Shown here one piece after another: positions 21,077 to 27,889 of a stretch of DNA of 27,889 bases. The stretch comes from Zancudomyces culisetae (Eukaryota; Kickxellomycota; Harpellomycetes; Harpellales; Legeriomycetaceae). Position 1 is the first letter of the stretch. Every line of letters begins with the position of its first letter. The notes under the pieces were generated by a model that made no database searches, was not told the DNA's origin, and saw only the letters and a program-made list of their open reading frames with translations. Location: NCBI GenBank assembly GCA_001969505.1, contig LSSK01000312.1:1-27889 (forward strand). Reading direction: 5' to 3'. A program made the position numbers and the translations under genes.

Positions 21077-21812
21077 ATGTCTGCTCGAGCAACATTTAGA
21101 TTTAATTTTTTTGTCATTTCGCTAGGTTGATTTTATCTCAGAAACTTTAATACAAGTACAGTTGGTATTTACATTATATCGCTACCTTGAGGTTGTAGAT
21201 ATAATGATTTAATTTATTGATTAATATTGTAATTACTACAATCATCAATAAATATTGATATATTTAGCAATTTAAAGACTTATGGTTCACTTCGTAGCAG
21301 TTAAATAAACTGGGGTTATTAATTGAAAACATATACCAGCTGGGTTTATTGACCAATGAGTGCACCATCTATTAACTTATTCTTTAAAAAATTGTCATGA
21401 TCTTTACTGTAGATCTTTTATTTACTTACAACTTGACTACCATACGCTTACTTTTCCTTTTCCCACAAAGTATTGGCGGAACACTTTGCACCGTATTTTC
21501 TTCATCGAAAAGATGGATCTGCCTTTTTTCTCTCATTATTAGTATTTGGGTATTAGGTACGACTTTTTTTATTATCGTTTATTACTGAAACTATATTTTT
21601 TTCTCTCAGCTAAATCGCGCCTTTTCACAGTTATGGGAGCTATTTTTATTTTAGGTACGGTTCAAAGCATAATAGCATATCATGTTGTATCAACTTTTTT
21701 TAAAAATTTTCTAACAGAGAAACTAAGGAAACAGTACCGCATAAGCTGGTTAGAATCATCTGCGTTACATTACATTACTTTTATTATTATCTGCTGTAGT
21801 TCGATGATTTAG
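21077..21812 (+). CDS. Small multi-pass membrane protein (three exons, about 131 aa)
   Basis: The proposed exons are 21077-21125, 21413-21556 and 21610-21812, ending in TAG. Both junctions are phase 1. Intron 2 is only 53 nt but has a good donor (GTACGA), a TTACTGAAAC branch-like site and acceptor TTTTTCTCTCAG. Intron 1 (287 nt) has a weaker GTTGAT donor and a CTGTAG acceptor. The protein begins MSARATFRFNFFVISLDLLF and has about four hydrophobic segments: roughly residues 10-34, 49-68 (WICLFSLIISIWVL), 70-90 (RLFTVMGAIFILGTVQSIIA) and 116-131. A basic loop (EKLRKQYRISWLESS) lies before the last. No family is recognised; small Golgi or ER multi-span proteins are the general type. The final exon could be alternatively spliced, since a GTAAGC donor lies at 21830. 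Confidence 0.5.
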
Positions 21813-23614
21813 CGCTGATACTAGGAATGGTAAGCTTTGTCTTTATTATGAAATGAGACGCAGCGCTTTAATATTTAGCACAGATATTAAACTTCTGATG
21901 TTGTGCTTACTTTTATCAAACTTTTCCTTATGTCATCTTTCGACTTTTCTCGTGTCTCTCTCCTCTCTTCTCCCTTTATCTTCCCTCCCCCCTCCCTTCT
22001 TTCTTTTTAAATTTTATGTATATAGTGATTAAATTTTATGACACCATTTTCAATGTTATTTTTGTTTTTATCTTCACTTTCATCTCCATTAATACTTACC
22101 ATCAAATCTACATTAATATTATTGTCTTCATCATTAAAATCACATGTTCATTTTGTATCTAAAATAATTTGGGAAGTATTAAATCAAATCAAAAAAATTC
22201 GTGTTGTCATAGCTCAATCTGTTATTATACTCCAAAGGATTTGCACAAAGTTTTGAATGGAAGGTTCTATTAGTTGATATAGGATGTCAGCTGGTCTATA
22301 TATGTTCATTTTTTTTCCTGACTGTATTATTCGCATAATAGTTGTTTGATCTATATAAAACTTCAGCCCATTAATGTTTTGTTTAATTCCTCTCTATCTT
22401 TGAAAGTCTTCTCCCCGGTAAATGAAAATTTTCCTTTATAAGTTTAGTATGAATCTATTCTGTTATTTTCTCTTCAAACTTTTCAGATCGGGAAAATTTA
22501 AAAAGTTAAAGGTAAGTATAAATACATACCATATTGCTATAGGTTACCTTCAGTAAAATATTTCGCTTTCTTTCCATTTTATTGTTTTTATTTTCTCTAG
22601 TTACTTTATTAAATTTGTGAATTTCAAATCATATTTACACAATATAAATTTTGTGTGAACTGACTATATTATATTCAAGCTATTTGAAAAACTATTGCAT
22701 CGGTTTAAATAATACAAATACATATTTTGGCTCTTACTGCTTTTTTTTGGTATTTCAATATTTTTCTATGTGAAATAACGAAAACCTTACTAAATGAAAA
22801 TCGTTATTTTTCTCAAATGGTTTCGAAATCAGATATAAGATATAGCTCTACGTTTGAATGAGAAAATAACAATACATTCTTTTCGTATGTGAGCATCCAA
22901 AGAATACAACATCCAAGCCAAATCCCTTTAATTAGTTTTCCTTTTGTAAATTTTTTTTCTGCCTCTGCAAACCCACCCAACTAGATCCCCTGTCTACATA
23001 TCAATCCAGTAGCTTTTAAATTCTTTAGTGAAAATATCTACCAAACCATTATCAATATTTTGAATTATAAAAAAAATACTGGTCAGGCTTTAGACATGAA
23101 TTTCGGTATCACAGCTCACAGTGTCTATATATTTCAATATTTACAGTTTAAAGTTGTACTTTTAAACCATTTTCGACAGTACCATGATAGTATGTAGGTA
23201 TTCGTTGCTTTGATTTTCCTATTCCCTTTTGGTTGTTAGGTCCATTTACCATTACTTTTACTATTGCTTTTTCCACAACTATTTTTTTCCTTTTTTTCTT
23301 TTTTTTCAATTAGCCAAGGGAATTATATTCATAATTAAGTATAAGGCTGTGAAAGATATTTCTAATAAGAATTTACCAAGTAGAGTGTATCTTCTCTCAA
23401 AGTACACGCCATACCAAGATAAACTGCATATATTAATTATAACTGATAATAAATTTTGCTATCTAACTAGATTCAAGATAAGTATAAATACCCAAAGATA
23501 CACCATCATATCTATTCAATACAAAACTATATCTTCACAGTTTCAAACAAAAGCATTACGTACATAAAAAATTGTAGTGTAGCAATAAAAGTGTAAAAAA
23601 GCAAAAAAAAGATA
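21813..23614. other. AT-rich 1.8 kb region with isolated splice-like signals
   Basis: This contains the upstream region of the large secreted-protein gene. A well-formed internal-exon look-alike sits at 22487-22511, with acceptor CTTTTCAG, a 25-nt Lys-rich coding segment and donor GTAAGT, but I could not attach it to neighbours. A 72-codon frame at 22038-22256 is Ser/Leu/Ile-rich without other support. A pyrimidine-only stretch occurs near 21955-22008. Confidence 0.45.
23481..23488 (+). promoter_or_regulatory. Putative TATA box of the Thr-rich secreted protein gene
   Basis: The sequence GTATAAATAC lies about 130 bases before the ATG at 23615. It is the best TATA-like match in the last 150 bases, and its spacing allows an A-rich 5' leader of roughly 80-100 nt. 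A strong TATA element would suit a highly expressed secreted protein. Confidence 0.4.
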
Positions 23615-26600
23615 ATGAGGATATTCAAGTCATTAGTTGCAAATATACATTTGCTAGCTGCAGTGTATTCAGCAGAAATACCAAAAATTAAGGAAGTCGT
23701 GGTTGACAATGCTATGGCAAAGAGAGCTGCTAGCCACCCACAAAAAGACGCCAAAGCAGCACTCGATCTTATGACTGAGTGTGCTAACATCTACGGAAAT
23801 GATGCATTCTACTTGGATAGGGGCTGTTCCAAGTGCCAATGTAAAGAGGATGGAATTGTATGCGACAGATTTAGCCAATGCACCATGTCTAGCATTGATA
23901 ATAAATCACCACTCAGCTTCAAGGTTTCAAAGAAATGGGAAGTCTATAACAGCTGTGTTGCCAAAAACGGATACGACGTCTTTGTTGGTGCAGATAACTC
24001 ATCAAGCTGTATCTGTACCCTAAATGGAGCCAAGTGCTACGCCGAAGAAGTAACTAACGCCAGTGAGCTTCTTAAACTTGTTTTGCCAAACAAGAAAGCC
24101 TCCAGAACCGCAGAAGGTAGCAACATACCCAAGCTAAGCGCAAAAAACATCCAGAACCATGTTGCATGTGTTAATGAATTTGGAAGCGGAAACTTCTATA
24201 TACGCAAGAACTGCTCTGTCTGCATCTGTACACTAGGCGGTAAGCTTTGTGACAACAAATTGTGTAAAGACAACGCCGAATCCAACAAATCCAACCAAAG
24301 CAATGGTAAGGCAAAGAGAGATAATTCATACACTTCACAACAACCAGCTTACAATGGAAGCGGAAATAGTGGATATTCGACTAGTGGATATGGAAACCAT
24401 GGTAGTGGAGTTTATGGTACAACCAACAGCGGAGAAAAGACCGTCACAGTCACTAACACTGTTACATCTACCTCTACATCTATCTCTACATCTATCTCAA
24501 CTTACACTTCAGTTAGCACTGAGATAAGCATCCAAACAAGCATCAGCACATCAGTTGTCGATAACACTGTTACCTCAACTTACACTTCAGTTAGCACTGA
24601 AGTAAGCATCCAAACAAGCATCAGCACATCAGTTGTCGATAACACCGTTACACAAACAGTAACTGACATAGAAACATCTGTATCTGTATCTGTATCTGTA
24701 TCTGTCTCCGTATCTATTTCCGTATCTATCTCTGAGGCTATATCCACATACACAGCAACTGTCACTGATACTGTTACATCTTTCAATAATAACACTATTA
24801 CAAAGACTGTAGTTGACACAGAAACATCCATCTCTACAACAACTGCTACTGTTACTGATACTTTTACATCTTTCAACAATAATACAATCACAGAAACTGT
24901 TGTCAACACAGAGACCAGCACACTTGTTAGCATTAGTACATCAACTGTTACCGACTCTGAAATTGCTACTGTAACCAGCACATTCACATCATACATCAAC
25001 AACACAATCACATCAACATCTGTTTCCGTTAGTGTATCAACAAGCACACTCACAAACATAATCACCTCATACTCCAACACCACAATTGTATCCACAGTTA
25101 TCAGCACCGAAATCGAAACTGCAACTGCCACCGCCACCGTAACCAACACTCAAACTCAAACTGAAACTGAAATCAAGACATACACCGCAACAGTTACTGA
25201 CACTATCACATCTTTCGGAACCCAAACAGTCACAAACACTGTAACCAACACAATCACAGACATCACTACATCCTTCGGAACTCAAACAGTTACAAACACT
25301 GTAACCAACACCACTACATCATTCGGAACTCAAACTGTGACCAACACTGTAACCAACACCACTACATCATTCGGAACCCAAACAGTCACAAACACTGTTA
25401 CAAACACTGTAACCAACACTACCACATCCTTCGGAACTCAAACAGTCACTAACACTGTTACAAACACCACTACATCATTTGGAACCAAAACAGTTACAAA
25501 CACTGTCACTAACACCACTACATCATTCGGAACCCAGACTGTTACAAACACTGTCACCAACACTGTCACCAACACCACTACATCATTTGGAACCAAGACA
25601 GTCACAAACACTGTCACAAACACCCAAACCCAAACCAAGACTGATACAAAGACATACACTGCAACAGTCACCAACACTACCACATCCTTCGGAACTCAAA
25701 CAGTCACTAACACTGTTACAAACACTGTCACCAACACCCAAACTCAAACCAAGACTGATACAAAGACAGAAGTAAAGACACAGACTCAAACCGTTACCAG
25801 CAACTTCACCAACACCATCACCAACACTGTAACCAACACTGTAACCAACACTCAAACTCAAACCAAGACTGAAACAAAAACTCAAACTCAAACCAAGACT
25901 GATACAAAGACAGAAGTAAAGACACAGACCCAAACCGTTACAAGCAACTTCACCAACACCGTCACAAACACTCAAACTCAAACCAAGACAGAAATAAAAA
26001 CTCAAACTCAAACCAAGACTGATACAAAGACAGAAATAAAGACACAGACTCAAACCGTTACAAGCAACTTCACCAACACTGTTACCAACACTGTCACCAA
26101 CACCGTCACCAACACTCAAACTCAAACCAAGACTGATACAAAGACAGAAGTAAAGACACAGACTCAAACCGTTACCAGCAACTTCACCAACACCGTCACC
26201 AACACTGTAACCAACACTGTCACCAACACTCAAACTCAAACCAAGACTGAAACCAAGACTGAAGTAAAGACATACACTCAAACTCAAACTCAAACCAAGA
26301 CTGATACAAAGACTGAAGTAAAGACACAGACTCAAACCGTTACAAGCAACTTCACCAACACTGTTACCAACACTGTCACCAACACCGTCACCAACACTCA
26401 GACTCAAACCAAGACTGATACAAAGACAGAAGTAAAGACACAGACTCAAACCGTTACCAGCAACTTCACCAACACCGTCACCAACACTGTCACCAACACC
26501 ACTACATCATTCGGAACTCAAACAGTTACAAACACTGTTACCAACACCACCACATCGTTCGGAACCCAGACTGTTACAAACACTGTCACTAACACCCAAA

Positions 26601-27211
26601 CCCAAACCCAAACAGAAACAAAGACATACACTGCAACTGTTACTGATACCACCACATCTTTCGGAACCCAAACAATCACTAACACTGTAACCAACACCCA
26701 GACATACACTGCAACAGTTACCAACTTTGACACCATAACAACCAGCACCACTGTAATAGATTCAAAGACCTTCACAATCACTTTCACTGATACTCAGACA
26801 TACACCGCAACAGTCACCAACACTGCCACTGTAACTGACACTGCCACTGTAACCAACTCCCAGACATACACTGTTACCAACACCGCAACAATTACCAACA
26901 CTGACACCCAAACCCAAACCCAAACCCAAACTCAAACCGTTACAGATACAAATACCAGCTTCTCCACAGTAACAGATACAACAACATACACATCCATCGA
27001 CACAGTCACCAACACCGCCACTGTAACTAACACTGCAACACTCTCCATAACCGATACAAAGACCTACACTTCAACAACCACAGTTACAAGCAACGGAACA
27101 ATAACCATAACCACAACTGTATCATCAGGAGGAGGAGGAGGAATCTACTCAACAAGAACCCCCACCAACCCCTACTACATGAGCTCACCACCAAAATACA
27201 ATGTTCAATAA
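23615..27211 (+). CDS. Secreted protein: three pacifastin-like Cys modules plus about 900-residue Thr-alternating repeat
   Basis: This is an uninterrupted 1198-residue frame from ATG 23615. Residues 1-20 form a signal peptide (MRIFKSLVANIHLLAAVYSA), and a Lys-Arg pair at 36-37 could be a Kex2 site. Three Cys modules follow. Module 1 is C56-C71-C74-C76-C83-C89, and module 3 is C185-C200-C203-C205-C212-C217. Both show C-x14-C-x2-C-x-C-x3-G-x2/3-C-x4/5-C, close to the pacifastin inhibitor pattern. Module 2 has only C114, C132, C134 and C141. A Gly/Ser/Tyr linker (about 230-275) leads to residues 276-1169, where Thr occupies almost every second position, with N-glycosylation sites (NFT, NTT) and ample O-mannosylation sites. 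The C-terminus is Gly5 plus a short Pro/Tyr tail; no hydrophobic GPI signal is seen. Likely an extracellular wall, adhesive or matrix protein. Inhibitor activity is only suggested by Cys spacing, and a VWC-like fold is an alternative. Confidence 0.85.
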   Translation: MRIFKSLVANIHLLAAVYSAEIPKIKEVVVDNAMAKRAASHPQKDAKAALDLMTECANIYGNDAFYLDRGCSKCQCKEDGIVCDRFSQCTMSSIDNKSPLSFKVSKKWEVYNSCVAKNGYDVFVGADNSSSCICTLNGAKCYAEEVTNASELLKLVLPNKKASRTAEGSNIPKLSAKNIQNHVACVNEFGSGNFYIRKNCSVCICTLGGKLCDNKLCKDNAESNKSNQSNGKAKRDNSYTSQQPAYNGSGNSGYSTSGYGNHGSGVYGTTNSGEKTVTVTNTVTSTSTSISTSISTYTSVSTEISIQTSISTSVVDNTVTSTYTSVSTEVSIQTSISTSVVDNTVTQTVTDIETSVSVSVSVSVSVSISVSISEAISTYTATVTDTVTSFNNNTITKTVVDTETSISTTTATVTDTFTSFNNNTITETVVNTETSTLVSISTSTVTDSEIATVTSTFTSYINNTITSTSVSVSVSTSTLTNIITSYSNTTIVSTVISTEIETATATATVTNTQTQTETEIKTYTATVTDTITSFGTQTVTNTVTNTITDITTSFGTQTVTNTVTNTTTSFGTQTVTNTVTNTTTSFGTQTVTNTVTNTVTNTTTSFGTQTVTNTVTNTTTSFGTKTVTNTVTNTTTSFGTQTVTNTVTNTVTNTTTSFGTKTVTNTVTNTQTQTKTDTKTYTATVTNTTTSFGTQTVTNTVTNTVTNTQTQTKTDTKTEVKTQTQTVTSNFTNTITNTVTNTVTNTQTQTKTETKTQTQTKTDTKTEVKTQTQTVTSNFTNTVTNTQTQTKTEIKTQTQTKTDTKTEIKTQTQTVTSNFTNTVTNTVTNTVTNTQTQTKTDTKTEVKTQTQTVTSNFTNTVTNTVTNTVTNTQTQTKTETKTEVKTYTQTQTQTKTDTKTEVKTQTQTVTSNFTNTVTNTVTNTVTNTQTQTKTDTKTEVKTQTQTVTSNFTNTVTNTVTNTTTSFGTQTVTNTVTNTTTSFGTQTVTNTVTNTQTQTQTETKTYTATVTDTTTSFGTQTITNTVTNTQTYTATVTNFDTITTSTTVIDSKTFTITFTDTQTYTATVTNTATVTDTATVTNSQTYTVTNTATITNTDTQTQTQTQTQTVTDTNTSFSTVTDTTTYTSIDTVTNTATVTNTATLSITDTKTYTSTTTVTSNGTITITTTVSSGGGGGIYSTRTPTNPYYMSSPPKYNVQ
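24440..27121 (+). repeat. Coding tandem repeats (16-, 26- and 38-residue units) of the Thr-rich protein
   Basis: Two 78-nt direct repeats lie at 24500-24577 and 24578-24655. From about 25204 to 25620, and again near 26497-26700, 48-nt units encode TTTSFGTQTVTNTVTN. From about 25621 to 26490, longer units near 114 nt encode a TSNFTNTVTNT segment, then a TQTQTKTDTKTEVKTQTQTV segment. Copies differ mostly at synonymous Thr and Asn positions. All units are multiples of two residues, so the alternating Thr register holds throughout. The Thr codons I read here are ACA, ACC and ACT; I noticed no ACG. Confidence 0.9.
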
Positions 27212-27268
27212 ATAGATGTGATGGTGCTGTCTTAGATGGCAAGGATTAGATAACCCATAGCCACTCTC

Positions 27269-27274
27269 AATAAA
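27269..27274 (+). promoter_or_regulatory. Poly(A) signal AATAAA
   Basis: A canonical AATAAA lies 58 bases after the stop codon of the Thr-rich secreted protein gene, in the expected place for its 3' end formation. Confidence 0.5.
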
Positions 27275-27317
27275 ATTTATGAAAAGGATGTACTGTTGAT
27301 ATAAACCCAAAATGTAA

Positions 27318-27614
27318 ATACGAATATTTGGTCACTATACCACAACTACTCATGTCATAGTACCATGGGTTACAACTGGATTTCCAGCAGTTCATCCATA
27401 CTCACTAATTTTTAGGGATTGGAAACGCCAATACCAGGCAAGTATGTGGTTATATCAATGCTGCCCAAAGACTTTACTATATCTATACTCGAAAAACAAC
27501 TTAATACCTTTAAATAGTAATATGTACAAAGAAAATTATTATTTCCTTTTGTTGCACCCTGCTATATTAGGACCTATACATACGCTATACTACTTTCTAT
27601 TCAATTCATCATGA
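27318..27614 (+). other. 98-codon open frame without a start, possible exon or relic
   Basis: Between an in-frame TAA and a TGA there are 98 sense codons, unusually long for such AT-rich DNA. The translation is aromatic- and Pro-rich (HVIVPWVTTGFPAVHPYSLI, then FRDWKRQYQASMWLYQCCPK) with no early ATG; the first ATG leaves only 56 residues. It could be an internal exon, a decayed gene or chance. No acceptor could be chosen with confidence. Confidence 0.25.
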
Positions 27615-27804
27615 AACACTAATTTCCTATCATCTGATTTTTTTCGTTTAGTTTTGAACATATGGATTAAATAAACACCATATATTTATCTAAACTATTG
27701 CACATTCGTGTACTTTGTCTTGTGTAACTTTTAGTCTACTACATAAATGAGTAAGTAATCCTCTCGCTTTTCCCTCCATTAATATATATTTTTTTTTTCG
27801 GTAG

Positions 27805-27889
27805 ACCTCATCCTATTCCCCTTCGACTCTCTAGAGTCTCCGTACCCGATGGGCAATTGGTTCAAGGGGAGTGGGACTACACTAATGTC
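27805..27889 (+). CDS. Possible 5'-cut exon running off the right edge
   Basis: A T10 tract followed by CGGTAG makes a plausible splice acceptor. Immediately after it, base composition shifts to GC-richer DNA. The frame with two leading bases reads LILFPFDSLESPYPMGNWFK and then GSGTTLM to the window end without a stop, with mostly C/G third positions in the first part. The exon would need its 5' exon upstream, which I could not find, and its continuation outside the window. The opposite strand is also open for 36 codons, so strand is not certain. Confidence 0.3.

Larger units (their letters stand above)
27212..27889. other. 3' flank of the Thr-rich gene
   Basis: This contains the poly(A) signal and the two low-confidence coding candidates described separately (27318-27614 and 27805-27889). 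The rest is AT-rich with no recognised RNA gene or repeat. Confidence 0.5.

Noticed and set aside
22038-22256. 72-codon plus-strand ORF
   Set aside because: It is a Ser/Leu/Ile-rich translation of AT-rich sequence. No start context, domain or neighbouring exon supports it.
24580-26449. Long minus-strand open frames (189 and 288 codons) over the Thr-rich repeats
   Set aside because: They are antisense shadows: the low-complexity ACN/AAC/CAA repeats rarely give stops on the other strand. They have no signal, domain or start context of their own, while the plus-strand protein has a signal peptide and Cys modules.
25204-26700. CRISPR-like or satellite-like tandem repeat array
   Set aside because: The units are contiguous, in frame, multiples of three and encode a coherent protein; there are no unique spacers.
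27782-27889. Minus-strand frame open from the right edge
   Set aside because: It stops after 36 codons at TAA in the TATATTAA tract, too short to support a gene; the plus-strand frame has better codon character.

Overview
The window looks like a piece of an AT-rich fungal nuclear genome. The evidence is an Opi1-family repressor (a fungal family), a multi-FAS1 membrane protein like fungal Fsc1/YLR001C, eukaryotic tRNA-Thr genes with internal A/B boxes, and many short spliceosomal introns (GTAAGT-like donors, a TACTAAT branch site, TAG/CAG acceptors). Several genes are split into exons too short for a plain ORF scan, so I rebuilt them by matching reading phase across splice sites. The lineage cannot be fixed from the sequence. 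The Cys-rich modules resembling arthropod protease inhibitors on a huge Thr-rich secreted protein would suit an early-diverging or animal-associated fungus, but that is a guess.

Left part (1-9664), all minus strand: an edge-truncated coiled-coil protein (1-922); the 3' exons of an unresolved spliced gene (1007-1604); a three-exon mitochondrial single-span membrane protein (2441-3327); a 1116-residue FAS1-repeat membrane protein (3836-7186); and an Opi1-family repressor of phospholipid genes (7937-9664). A 4.2 kb gene-poor, pyrimidine-rich tract follows (9665-13857).

Middle (13858-18788), minus strand: two neighbouring PB1-domain genes, one of 706 aa with a long coiled coil and one of 176 aa. 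Each has one phase-0 intron at nearly the same place in the PB1 fold, so they are probably old tandem paralogues.

Right part: on the plus strand a 79-aa, four-exon membrane protein with a 17-nt microexon (19581-20139) and a small three-exon multi-pass membrane protein (21077-21812). Between them, on the minus strand, are two tRNA-Thr genes (anticodons AGU and UGU) only 6 nt apart, probably one Pol III transcript. The window ends with a 1198-aa secreted protein (23615-27211): a signal peptide, three pacifastin-like Cys modules, then about 900 residues with Thr at nearly every second position. The last 680 bases hold a poly(A) signal, an unexplained 98-codon open frame, and a possible exon running off the right edge.

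The most interesting system is the secreted Cys-module/poly-Thr protein, together with the nearby tRNA-Thr pair whose anticodons read the Thr codons the repeats use.
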